In this document: positions 34,801 through 45,795 of the stretch, piece after piece
Layout of the letters: each line of letters begins with the position of its first letter
How positions within the stretch are numbered: the stretch's first letter is position 1
Assembly (NCBI RefSeq): GCF_023898315.1
Contig: NC_064614.1
Coordinates: forward strand, 495,396,109-495,460,108
Reading direction: 5' to 3'
DNA from: Schistocerca nitens
Taxonomy: Eukaryota; Arthropoda; Insecta; Orthoptera; Acrididae
Length of the DNA stretch: 64,000 bases
The notes under the pieces: generated by a model
The model's input: the letters and a program-made list of their open reading frames with translations, nothing else
Databases searched by the model: none
Told to the model about the DNA's origin: nothing
Program-made: the position numbers and the translations under genes

Positions 34801-36076
34801 GCGTAAACATCTGTCACTGATGTAGTAAAAAAAATGTTTGTCTCTTTCAGTTAAATGATCAGATAGCTGTGTATTTTATGTTTTAGACAAATATGGTACC
34901 GATGTGTAAAGTTGTATAAGCAAATACCATATTAGCTAGGGCTCCTTGTGCTTGCGAAACACATGGTACACAAAGTAGGCGTGTACCCCCTGAGGATTAA
35001 TGTAATTAAACCCTCAGGAGTTACAGATTACAGCAATGGAATGAAATGTGTCACGGAAAACTTTCTTTGTAATTCAAAAATCTTTAAAAATAAATGTTTT
35101 AAGTACAAAAGTAATCACTCAAATGCGTGTACTGTAGCGCTAAATTGTGCGTCTTGTAAGATAATCTCTGTCATTACTTAATGGTAAAAATGTGCCAAAT
35201 GTCGTAATTATCGTCGTCCGTAAGCAAAGTTCTTTGGAAGTCAATGTACTTACCTCGGAATAAACAAAAGCGAAATGCTATGCGTATAGATATCGTAGAT
35301 ATTACCCTTATTGCCGTGATGAAGTAAGTACTGTACTGTAACGTACTATTGCGCTACGGAAAAGGCTATCTCATTGTAGCTATACCACAAAGTGACTACC
35401 AAAACATGTTTTACTTTCCAGAATAATACAGAAAAACTGTGCAGATATAAAACAGATGCAGCACAAAAGCAACAATGGAAATTGTGTCACACATTAGTAG
35501 CGTCGTGACATAATCGTGTAGCTGTCAAATAAACTAACCACTGTGTCATCTGGTATCTCTCAGAAAGTACTTTAAATAAAGAATTCCTTTTCAGGTAAAC
35601 CAAAGTGATGCATTACAATCTCATTAGCAGTATATATTGTAAGTATGTAAGCCTTATAGTAGTTACGTAATCGTGCAACTAACAAGCAAGGATGTACACA
35701 CACAGTAACACTGTGTCCTCTGTTCACTATAACAATGCATTTGTAATTACTTGTCTAAATAAGTTCTCTAGGTTCTTGACTGGATAGTTAACTTTAGATC
35801 ATTGTTGCATGATAACGGTTTCTAAGTGTGACAAAGACTACTAGTAAAGTGAAGTGAAAAATTTTATAGCAAAGACTAAATTAAAAAACAGATTATCTCT
35901 CAATAAACGGTTCTACATGTGAAATGTGGTGCAATCCTTTACTCTTCCTCGTGCGCAGAGTTTCAACTGCAAAGCAATTATCGCGTCGGTAAGGAACGCT
36001 AAAACTTTTCTCAAGGTTAGCGCCTATGTTATTTTTCTCTCAGCCAGCCGGCGCACGTGGCTGCCTGCGGTGTGAG
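31827..36076 (-). other. Long non-coding internal region of the LTR element
   Basis: About 4.2 kb of AT-rich sequence sits where pol would be expected. No frame on either strand shows protease DTG/DSG, YxDD, or integrase HHCC/DDE motifs. A hydrophobic, low-complexity minus-strand frame at 32577-32990 shows no family features. It includes the tandem repeats at 32218-32395. Either pol was lost and replaced, or the element was always non-autonomous. Confidence 0.6.
32218..32395. repeat. Tandem repeat of about 54 bp
   Basis: About three units share gatgcagacccactgcagtc and ggtattggtgggcca. A more degenerate unit may precede them at about 32155. The array is inside the element, about 400 bp from the 3' LTR. 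Confidence 0.75.
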
Positions 36077-36821
36077 TCATTGTCTGACTCTTTGTTGGCG
36101 CGTGTCGTCATTAGGATTAGGAGACCTAACTTCTACAAATTCATCTTGCCGAGAGTGCCCTGCTCTGTTTGAATCCCGCCAGTTCTGATGAAATTCAGGT
36201 CTCTCGTTTCGTCGGTAGTTTAAACATTTTCCTTTTTGTCGGTCATGTGGTGGAGAATTTCTCCCGGAATCGTAACTGCGCGGTGGACCGTTGCGTCTGA
36301 TGTTATTCTGTCTCCCTTGATAATAATTATTTTGGTTCCCATATTGTCTGTTTCTCTGATTGTCTCTGTGATAGTCATTACCGCGGAAATGCGATCTTTC
36401 TCTGTAACTATTACTCTGCTAACGGTTGTCATACGGGTGGTGTCTGTTTTAGTCACGATTTGCGTTGTAAGAATAGAGTTTTCGTGTCCAGTTATTATTT
36501 CTTTCATCGCGGAATTGTGACGCATGTGACCTGTAATTGTTGTGCTCCTGTTTTCGCGTTCCACGATTGTCAGTGTCAATTTCCAATACTTGTAACAGCC
36601 CCTGAAAAGCTTCAATGTCGTCTTTGCAACGTCCCGCCAAAATAATATGTCGTAAATGTTCAGGCAATTTGATTAGGCCGGTATTACACTATCAAATTTC
36701 TTTGTCAAAGATTTGATCAAAGATGTGATCCAATATTCCGTCCAATATATTTGACAAAGATCTTTGACGTAGCGCTAGAAGGGGTATTACACTGTCATCA
36801 AATTTTTCGTCAAAGTTCAAG

Positions 36822-37945
36822 ATGGCTGACAACAACTTGTCATTAACCACAGCAGTTGTACGTACCCCAATTGCATTGTGTGCACATGCGGAAGAGAAGT
36901 GGGGCAAAAAATGGAACCATACATACGAGGTTGACAGTCTTATAAAAGTCCTGGGATTACAACTTGATAATAAATTCAGTTGGGAGGAGTACACAACAGA
37001 ACTGCAGAAAGGCCTTAACAAATCTGTATTGCAATTCGAGTGTTAGCAGACGTAGGCAACATAAAAATGAAAAAGCTTGCATACTTGGCCTACTTTCATT
37101 CCATAATGTCATATGGGATAATATTTTGGGATAAATCTTGAAGTCAAACAAAAGTTTTCAGAGTCCAAAAGCGTGTAATACGTATTATTTGTGGAGTAAA
37201 TTCACGGACGTCCTGTAGAAACCTCTTCAAAGAACTGGGTATACTAACTACTGCCTCTCAGTATATTTACTTCTTAATGAAATTTGTTGTAAATAATATA
37301 TCTCTTTTTCCAACAAACAACTCAGTTCATACATACAATACCAAGAACAAAAATGATCTGCACAAGGACTTAAAAGCACTTACTTTAGTTCAAAAAGGGG
37401 TCCACTACTCAGGAACACTCATCTTAAGTAATTTGCCAGGAAACATAAAACATTTAGTTAGAAATAAAGATCAGTTTAAAAGGAGCCTGAAAGACTTACT
37501 ACTGGCCAACTCCTTCTACTCCATTGGCGAAATTTTTAATAGAAACAAATGATGTATTGTATTTATTCATACTATTAGTATTGTTATTTCAGCTTTAAAA
37601 AAATCGACATGTTCCACATCCACGAGTATCTCCTCAGCACGGATCTATGGAACGAAAAACTAATCTAATCTGGGTGAAGCCGTGGGTTTTACGACGACAC
37701 GATAAAATCATTCAACAAAACTTGTTACGTGAGCTTAAGTGGAAGACGTCAAGTCGTACATCAATTACTTAAGAATGGATGAGCATACATTTCTGTATGT
37801 GCTCGATGAAGTGTATCCTCATATCACAAAGCACAATATTCACTTAAGAACTGCTACATCTTCAGAAGACAGGCTCACTGTAACACTCCGATTCCTTGAC
37901 ACAGGAGAGGGTTATGTTATGTTATGTTATGTTAGGTTAGGTTAG
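36822..37945 (+). pseudogene. Harbinger nuclease N-terminus, split by a LINE
   Basis: The first part starts MADNNLSLTTAVVRT and runs to EEKWGKKW (36912). Coding resumes after the LINE with VKPWVLRRHDKIIQQNLLRE (37675-37735), then, after a one-base frame change, VEDVKSYINYLRMDEHTF and TATSSEDRLTVTLRFLDTGE (37739-37910). This is the N-terminal region of HARBI1-like nucleases, before the first catalytic Asp. The frame then runs into a pentamer repeat and the catalytic DDE part is missing. It is an inactive remnant. Confidence 0.8.
36915..37671 (+). mobile_element. 5'-truncated Jockey-like LINE inside Harbinger
   Basis: It begins with LGLQLDNKFSWEEYTTELQK (near 36954), passes through SYGIIFWDKS (37107) and KRVIRIICGV (37170), and ends with VRNKDQFKRSLKDLL (37458) and a 3' UTR closing ctatggaacgaaaaactaat then ctaatct. 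The left junction falls right after the Harbinger codon for Trp (36914) and the right one just before gggtgaagccg. It is related to the fragments at 18990, 11018 and 29735. Confidence 0.8.
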
Positions 37946-37958
37946 GTCAGGTCAGGTC
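37910..37958 (+). repeat. Pentamer repeat, TTATG/TTAGG/TCAGG
   Basis: Nine pentamers: about four gttat units, three gttag units and two gtcag units, in order. The middle part equals the insect telomere unit TTAGG. Confidence 0.9.
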
Positions 37959-40265
37959 TCCAATCTTCTTAATCTATTTTGTATTCAGGGTGCATCACGT
38001 TGTAAAGCGCCTCATCAGCTTCAGCCATCTCTATTAATTTTGTAGTTGTCGGCACACACCAATTGTATTTACCGGCAATGGTTATAAAAACACTACAGAC
38101 GACAGAACGCTGCAGCGATGCTAGCGCTCCATGTGGTAACATGTCACATTGCAGTGAACAGAAGACAAGCGGTTTCTTTGATCAAATATACAGCGAGGCC
38201 CTAGATTTGATCAAATATTGGACGACATTTGACAAAGTCCCTATTACACTATCAAATATCTTTGACAAAGATATTGGACAAAGATATTGGACAAAGAAAT
38301 TTGATAGTGTAATACCGGCCTTAAGCAAATGCGGATGAGTTCTGAGGGGCTGTATGGGTTTGAAAGATACTGATTCTTATGTAACATGTCTTCGAAATAT
38401 TTCACAAGACTGGAAAATTCAGATTGCTCGAAATGTTTCATCATTATGATGCTATGTTTTACTCGGTCTTGTGTAGCTTGAGACCTATATGCCGAGAGGA
38501 AGGCATGATAAAAATCTCCTTCACTGTGACAATCGTGAATGACCATCTCATTCTTACAGCTGATTGATTCTCTAAATAGACACACATAAATTCTAACCTG
38601 TGCTCCAATGACCAGTTGGGAGGAAAACAATGAGAGAATTGATGGAGCCATGCTTGTGGATTAATGTCGTTGCCAGAATTCTAAAATTTTTTGAATTTAC
38701 GTGCAGTAATGAACAGCTTATAGTCAAAATCATCATGTCGGCGAGTCGCATATCGGTCATTGTTACGTCGTGTCGGCGGTTCCATCTCAAAATTCGGTGC
38801 ACCTTGCCAATTTCTTTCATAATTTCCGAAATGCCCTGTGTTATTATTTTGTGGCTTTTCCGTATTTCTAAATCCCTCTTCCTGTGTTGGAGCGCGAGTC
38901 TCCTCTGAAATACGTAACTCTTGTATTACTTGTGCCAACTAATCTTGTACTTCCCGGATTTCTCTTTTGTACTGTGTATTAAATTGATTCTGGTTTTGTT
39001 TGAATTTCCTAATTTGTTCGTACTCTTCTGTGACATTAAGGACTACCGGTCTTGTGTCGTTCAGATTATCATCTACCTTCGTAGATAAATTATTTAGCTG
39101 AGCCGAAAGTTCGACTACTTTCTCTGATAATGAACTAATTTCCCCCATTTGTCTTTCTTAACCAATTTTCAGAGTATCTACTGTGTCCTTTAAGTTTTCC
39201 TGAGTTTTTGCAAGTAGCGTACCCGAATCGGTAGATGCAACTGAGTCAATTTTAGCCCGCAAGGTCTCGTGATTTTCATGAACAATAGTTTGCAGTTCTT
39301 TGATGGCTGCTTCGTGAGTCTGTAATGCATTTTCATGACGCGAAAAAATAGGTTGGAAATGTTCACAAATTTGTGTTTTTACGTCATTACAGACTTTTTG
39401 ACATTTCGATTCGATGTTATGTAACTCAGTAGTTAAATATTCACGTGTTTGTTCAAACGTGGTGTCTAACTTTTGAAGCTGTTGCTGTGTTTGTCTCTGA
39501 TTTTGTTCCATCGTGTCTACCTTTTGAAGCTTTTGCCCCATTTGTTGTATTAATTGTAATAACAATGCAGTGGTGTCTGAAACATGTTCCTCAGTGCTAT
39601 TCGGCAGTGCATTTGAACCGGCAATTTTCGCATTTTGAAAAGCAGAAAATGTCTTGACTTATTTGATAAAACGGTGAGGACACAAAACCTGAATCTACAG
39701 TATTTGCAAGATTGTGTCCTGTCATTTAAATAGGATTCCTGAAGCGAGCTGTTGCCGACCGATCGATCGATAAAGCTTCCCTGTTCGCTAATTGTTTAAC
39801 TGTCTACACCATTATTTGCAGCCCGCTCCATTTCCCTATGCACAGGTACCAAATTATTACCTTGAACATTAGCTAATTCATTACTCGGCAGCGCTAACAC
39901 ACTGCTTTCGTCTTCACTGTCATTTCTCAGTTTACTTTGGAGCCTAGTATTACGTTTTTCACACGCCATTATTGTCGCAATATTTCATACAATAACACAG
40001 AAAAGCAAAATAATAACAAAAAAAAACACATAAGCATAGCATTGAAAATAATATCTCGTTAACTGCAAGTGCAGCTGCTAAATACTTGGTACAAATATAC
40101 ATGCATGCCATAACTGTTTTACTGTACAACAATGAAAAACTACAACTACAAAGGAAATTCTCTCTATAATTACGCGCTAGCAATAAACAAAAGCTACACT
40201 AATTACACAAACTACAAGAAAAAATCAGAAGATTCCAGTGAGGTGAGGGGCTAAGGGTCGACATA

Positions 40266-40966
40266 TGAAACGTCCCGTTAGAAAAATTAGTGAATTACTG
40301 TGCTGGTAAACCCCTTACGTTATTGATTTTCAAACAGCTGAGCAAAACTGAACGCACTCAGACATTTCGCTCTTTACATATTCTGATCAACACTAAACTG
40401 ACACAATATTTTTAGCGCAACGCAATCTGACTTTCAATAATCCCTACAAGAGAATGGCCCTGACTAATATTAACCTATACGTTTCACAAATCACTTACCT
40501 CACAAAAATCTTCATTGCTCGAACTACTGCAATACAGCGAGCGCCACTACTGCCAGCTAAATAAAAAATTCTAACTACTGAAGGCACTAACTACTGATAG
40601 GCATAGATAGCAAATGAAAGATTTTGATAGAGAACAAACAATGTATTTACCTTAATAGTGTTCAAAAGTAATAATATATATAGCAGTTCATGGCATCCAG
40701 TCTTACAAATTTACTGTCTCTGATGGACACACGTCCAGATCGTCCGCTCTCAAAACTCCGCCATCTCTCCCCCCACATCCACCACTGCTGGCGGCTCACC
40801 TCCAACTGCGCAACGCTAAGCGCTGTTAACAGCCAACTGCCCAACACTACAATAACAACTTCCAACAATGCAAACCAGCCACAGACTGCACACAGCACAG
40901 CCAGTGATTTTCATTCAGAGCGCTACGTGGCGTAACCAATATAAAAACCTAAACAGCCTAGTTACA
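40266..40966 (-). repeat. 5' LTR
   Basis: 701 bp, matching the LTR at 31124 with small differences, including a 2-bp deletion. The outer edge is followed by the agat duplication. In the minus orientation it would drive transcription toward gag. Confidence 0.9.
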
Positions 40967-40970
40967 AGAT

Positions 40971-41847
40971 TTGACTGTAATCTCTCTCTTCTATCCTCAA
41001 ACGAACACTAAAATGATATGTGCCGAATTATAAGTGATTGCTGAACTGAAAATAAACTAAACTCATTCAACATAAAAAGTGGTTGCTGGATCTGATGGAC
41101 CAACTGTTCAGCTCTACGCATATTACTGGACATTACTTACACACCTACTATAACAGTTGACGTTAGCTTGTAACACCAAAACTTCATGTCATTCATATTT
41201 TACATCGGTCGTATGTAAAACTTTTTCTGTGTTTTACATGTGTTCGTCTGCTACTTATGTTTGTTTATTTCTGGATTTTTCTTGAATATAAACCATTTGT
41301 CACGTGTAATGTAACCTGTGAAAATATTGTTTGACTTACCGGTCCACGTACGAGGTCGACAAAACTGTAACGGTAGGATAAGAAAAACTTTAGGAAAGTC
41401 TCTCTGTGGTAAGGAAGCAAAAGTGCACCAATACGAAAGGTAGAAGCCACTTGGAGAGCACGCCAACTTAAGGAATAGCATCAGTCAGTAGTTAGCCAAT
41501 ATAGTGAAACCATCTTGGATCGAATACAAGATTTAAAGCTTTATAGCTGTACTGGAAAATTGTATCGGACGCTCGTTGGCTCCGATAGCAAAGATGTGGA
41601 ATGTTTAAACAGTGCTCCATAGCAACAGTTAATTAGAAGAAGAGTCTTGTATATGGTGAGGGGGAAATTACACAGTAGTGCAAGACATAGATGTAGTGCT
41701 TTGCATCAGAGCCTCCAGATAGTGTACTGTAAAGTATTCTTTACTATTGTAAGTCACATAAGTAGAAGGATCATATGCCTTCCAGCACACTGTCAAGCAT
41801 CCACTGTTTGTTGGTTGTGCAGTCGTGAAACCCAAGCAGCCGCAGAT
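40971..41847. other. Unrecognised DNA
   Basis: No gene or known repeat was recognised between the LTR element and the 3.7-kb inverted-array element. Confidence 0.4.
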
Positions 41848-42452
41848 GGCAAATTCAAAAATCAAAAATGGTATTGGTGAGAAATTTAAAAATGGAGCGT
41901 GATGGTGATAGGAGATTAAAAAATGTAAGATTGTACAAACTATTCGAGTTGTTTTAGTGAGAAATAAAAAAATGAAATATCCAAGATGAGTGTTTTGTCA
42001 TTAGGTGCTATGTTCAAAGATATCTGAACAATTTGTGTAATTTATGAAAATCGGTAAGCTTTACTCAAATTATGTATGTTAAAAATTACATGAATGTTCT
42101 AAATTTCGCATGATGTTCAAAAATATCCAAACTATCTGAATTTTTAACCTAATAAAAGTATGGAAGTGACATGAATTTTTCGACATTTTCAAAAATAGGT
42201 GAATGATCTGAATTTTGCACCATGTTCAAAAGTATTCAAACAACCTAAATTATTCGTCAAGAATATGTAAAAGGTGAAGTGTACAGAATTTTCATATCCC
42301 TGTCTAAAATTACAGGTTGTCTATAGTTCAATTTCTATACCACATATGGTGTAAGGTACAATATAATCTAACTAAAGCTACACTGCCTGTCCAAATATGG
42401 AAGCTCTGTCAGCAGCACACATGCACACATGCACAGAATCAGAAACACAATC

Positions 42453-42472
42453 TCACACACACACACACACAC
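42453..42472. repeat. (CA)n microsatellite
   Basis: About ten CA units in the left array of the 3.7-kb element. Confidence 0.85.
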
Positions 42473-42794
42473 ACATCTGAATTTTGCCCCATGATCAAAA
42501 GTATACATGTGCCTTGTATCATTTATCAACAGTGTATATGCTTCATCTAAACTGCATAAATTGGCAGCATGGTCTAAGTATTTGGAAAGTCTTCATTATT
42601 TATCACAATTATATGAAGGGAGTAAGTTAAGGTATAATCATGTCCAAAATGTGTGAGAAAAATATGTCAGTTACACAATGTTTATATCAAGTGTGACACT
42701 GTTATTTTCACATCCAAAATACACGGAGACTGTAACTGACACTATTTCTGCACAGAAATTGTTCTATAATGATACAGAACGCATGTGCTCTGGT

Positions 42795-43030
42795 AAAATA
42801 AAACGCTACGCAGTTAGTTGTAGAGCGGATATAAAAGCAAAGAAACCTATGCAGGTGGTGAGTCAACAGGCATGGGTTTCGAGTGCACCATTGATGTCAG
42901 ACAGTCGTTGGGGGTTGCTGAGGAGTTACTCTAGGCATCCAAGTCATGCTGTCAGCGGTACATAGATGCCACCTACATTCTCTTTTACTTGTCAGTATCT
43001 GGAGGCACACCTTAGGCCTACGTGAGATAG
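42795..43030 (+). promoter_or_regulatory. TATA-containing module, copy 1
   Basis: It contains gagcggatataaaagc, then cagtcgttgggggttgctga, then tagatgccacctacattctc and ctggaggcacacct. The same order is found at 50265-50480. The TATAAAA sits at the start of the most conserved part, as in an RNA polymerase II promoter or the U3/R of an LTR. No gene follows it. Confidence 0.45.
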
Positions 43031-43306
43031 TACACAAAAAAACTGACCAAATACCATATTAGGGTGAAAGTAAACAACAATACACACAATTCTTATATGA
43101 AGTGCCACAATGCTATTTTCATATTCAAAATGTCCATTAAAAATATGTAAAGGGCTTAACTTAGAGTGTTTCCATGCCTAAAACTCATATCTAATAAAAT
43201 ATCAGTAACACACTCAAAGTTTATGGTAAGCGTTAGAATGATATCTCCATATCTAAAACATCTGTCAAAATATGTAAAGCATGCTTACATTTTGGTCAGA
43301 GGCGCC

Positions 43307-43790
43307 ATCTACATCTACACCTACATCTACATCTACATGGTTACTCTGCAATTCACATTTAAGTGCTTGGCAGAGGGTTCATCGAACCACAATCATACTA
43401 TCTCTCTACCATTCCACTCCAGAACAGTGCACGGGAAAAACGAATACCTAAACCTTTCTGTTTATTTTATTTTGATGATCATTCCTACCTATGTAGGTTG
43501 GGCTCAACAAAATATTTTCGCATTCGGAAGAGAAAGTTGGTGACTGAAATTTCGTAAATAGATCTCGCCACGACAAGAAACGTCTTTGGTTTAATGACTT
43601 CAATCCCAACTCGCGTATCATATCTGCCACACTCTCTCCCCTATTACGTGATAATACAAAACGAGCTGCCAATTTTTTGCAACCTATCTATGTCCTCTGT
43701 CAATCCCACCTGGTAAGGATCCCACACCGCACAGAAATATTCTAACAGAGGACGAACGAGTGTAGTGTAAGCTTATGTAAGAATGTTACT
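43307..43790 (-). mobile_element. LINE 3' fragment with GATGTA tail
   Basis: On the minus strand it reads PLLEYFCAVWDPYQVGLTED (near 43700-43760), then AARFVLSRNRGESVADMIRE (43610-43670) and LKSLNQRRFLSWRDL (43570-43610), and ends with a gatgta repeat (inverted at 43307-43338). This is the C-terminal end of a Jockey/CR1-type LINE related to, but clearly different from, the one at 12408. Confidence 0.8.
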
Positions 43791-45795
43791 CACTGTACAT
43801 AGATTGAAGTATGAGCACATCAAGCACTTTTGTATTGTTAGGGAGTTAGCTAGTCCATCATGTTTTACAACAGAAAAATATAATTAACATTATTTCATGA
43901 CTAAGATAGCTTTTCTTCTTTCTTTACATGACTGATATTATGGGTCGCAGATGTTCTACATTCTGACATCACTTTTACAACGATTTAATACAACGAATCT
44001 ACTAAAAACGACATGATTTGATGAGATCTTTAATGTATTTTATAAATTTTCACTTATTCTAGATATTTCCGTAAACATATGCCAAATATGTGATGCAAAC
44101 ATAACCAAAAATAATGATGGAACAAGTCTCCATAGAAAGATGAAACTCTGATAATCTATAAAAAACATGCCTTTGCAGTAAAATGAAATTATTTATCAGA
44201 GAAATAAAGATTTCAAGTATAAAACGCAAAGCAGGTTTCTTATCATAATATGCAAGTACAGTTACAGGATTCTGATCATAAACAAAAATTAGATCTTGCA
44301 CAAAAATAAAAACTATTTATCAAAATACATAATGATTTCGATTACGGAATGTGCATGACACTACCATCACAACTGAATTGTTCTATTAACATTATGTAAT
44401 CCACATGACTGATATAAAATAAGTAATGATAAAACCTACAGTTTAAGCAGCACATGTCTACACACTAAATTTGATGTCTGTAGTATACTGAATAAATATT
44501 TCCATAAATGAGGTGTCTGTATTACCTATCAAAACCTATGTGGTTTGCTTAATGGCACTGCTGCTGTAACCTGCGGGTTAGTCAACACCATTAGTTTGAT
44601 CTCAATATCACACATGAAAGAAACCAAAACGCAAAAAGATTTGTGCAGTAACTACACGACATTTATGGATACCACTGCTGATCTAACTTAGAGTTTAAAG
44701 TGTCCTTGCTGACAAGAATAATTTGATTCCTGTACTAAAGTTAATATGCTGTCGCACAGTGAAGTCTACATGACACTGATGAAATAGCATCCTGAGCAGT
44801 TGTAATAAACATCCTTATCAGTAAGAAACGATGGTTGCTGTTCTTTGAATTACTTCTTAAAATAGTCTGGTGACATATTTTGCATGTAAAACTGACATGG
44901 TGTCACTTGACATAAAAATTGTGGAGCTGACATATTTTTCACACATATCTTAGACATGTGGACGGTGTAACATACACCCTTTACATATTTTTTATATTTA
45001 ATATTTGTTTGGATATCTTGACATGATGTCCTTTTATACAATTTATGTGAAGCTTACGTATTGTTGATAATTGATTCGTTTACATTCTTTTGAACATGGC
45101 TTACATCAAGTGTGACACAGAGATCGAGCTATGGATGTCAGCAAGTGGTTTTTAACTTTTAATTTTGATGTGGAAATGAAGATATTGCATAACACTTATA
45201 TATTTTTGATGACTGATTCGGGTTGCTTGAACAGTTCTGAACATGGCGCAAAATTCAGGTCATTCAGATACTTTTGAACATGACGCCAATTTAGACTAGT
45301 CAGATAAAGCTTACATATTTTGATAAATAATTCAAGTTATTCTGATACTTTTGAATATGGTGCCAAATTCAGATGTTTTGGATACTTTTGAACAAGGTAC
45401 AAATAAGCGTGAATTGAATATATTCGATCATGGAGCTAATTTATCAGATTTAGATGAGATTTACTCATTTTGGTAATAATACACCCTTAAGATACTTTTG
45501 AATATGTCACTATAATTACAGCTTTCACAAAGGAGCTACTTGCACCATCTTATATTTTTAATTTGCCCTCGCGAACCATCACGGATTCTGTGACTGCAGC
45601 ACCATAAGAATAGTGACAGATGCTTGAACTATGGCCTAGAAGGGACACAGCACTTCTACTCAAATAGGCCAGTATTTATTGTGTGCTCTTGTATAAATAT
45701 AGTTTAATTTGTATGTGTGTACAGATTGTTATTGACTCAAGTCATGCACCCTGTTATAGTACCAGGCCCAAGTCCTCTAAAGCACCTTAGCATCA

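Larger units (their letters stand above)
36676..38320 (+). mobile_element. PIF/Harbinger transposon inside gag
   Basis: The ends are inverted repeats starting ggccggtattacactatcaa, and 3-bp tta duplications flank them (36673-36675 and 38321-38323), the hallmark of PIF/Harbinger. Subterminal copies of ttgacaaagat and tgatcaaat recur at both ends. The inside carries the start of a Harbinger nuclease gene split by a LINE. The 1645-bp length includes that LINE, and most of the nuclease gene is gone. Confidence 0.9.
36077..39969 (-). pseudogene. gag-like region of the LTR element, interrupted
   Basis: On the minus strand it starts MACEKRNTRLQSKLRNDSED. A Gln-rich coiled-coil-like part follows (QQLQKLDTTFEQTREYL near 39450-39500, and LNNLSTKVDDNLNDT near 39070-39110). 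Next is a capsid-like part with WLHQFSHCFPPNWSLEHR (near 38590-38650), HFEQSEFSSLVKYFEDML (38370-38420) and LPEHLRHIILAGRC (36615-36660). It ends in a basic Asn/Arg-rich tail (RDNQRNRQYGNQNNYYQGR near 36310-36370) stopping at 36077. This is the usual coiled coil, capsid, basic nucleocapsid order of a retrotransposon Gag. I see no CCHC knuckle. Several stops and frameshifts occur, and the Harbinger element splits the capsid part. Both sides of that insertion read in gag-like frames. Confidence 0.75.
31124..40966 (-). mobile_element. LTR retroelement with gag but no recognisable pol
   Basis: Two direct long terminal repeats of about 700 bp (31124-31826 and 40266-40966), each with TG and CA at its ends, bound a 9.84-kb element. 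The 4-bp duplication agat flanks it (31120-31123 and 40967-40970), which suits Gypsy-type integration. The gag-like region is on the minus strand, so the right LTR is the 5' LTR. I count roughly 25 differences between the LTRs by eye, many of them in the first 170 bp, so the insertion is not very recent. Between the gag end (36077) and the 3' LTR there are about 4.2 kb without any protease, reverse transcriptase, RNase H or integrase motif. No primer-binding site starting TGG is seen beside the 5' LTR; the minus-strand sequence there is tatgtcgacccttagcccc. A partly purine-rich stretch (gtggggagcatggtggc, minus) precedes the 3' LTR. A PIF/Harbinger transposon interrupts gag. Confidence 0.85.
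41848..45567. mobile_element. 3.7-kb element with inverted subterminal repeat arrays
   Basis: The left end starts ggcaaattcaaaaatcaaaa and the right end, read inward, starts ggcaaattaaaaatataaga, a possible terminal inverted repeat. The left 600 bp repeat a motif like aattttgcaccatgttcaaa then agtattcaaac (42110, 42205, 42480). The right 450 bp carry the same motif inverted, as gaacatggcgcaaaattcag (45230) and gaatatggtgccaaattcag (45354). A second motif pair (tgacactgttattttcacat at 42695, ttttgatgtggaaatgaag at 45163) is also inverted. There is no coding sequence. A LINE 3' fragment lies inside (43307-43790). I found no target duplication, so the exact ends are uncertain. Confidence 0.5.

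Noticed and set aside
40205-40265. Primer-binding site beside the 5' LTR
   Set aside because: No TGG-starting sequence complementary to a tRNA 3' end that I recognise lies next to the LTR, so no site is called.
42453-42472. CRISPR-like or satellite array
   Set aside because: Short CA microsatellite only. No regularly spaced identical repeats with unique spacers exist anywhere in the window.
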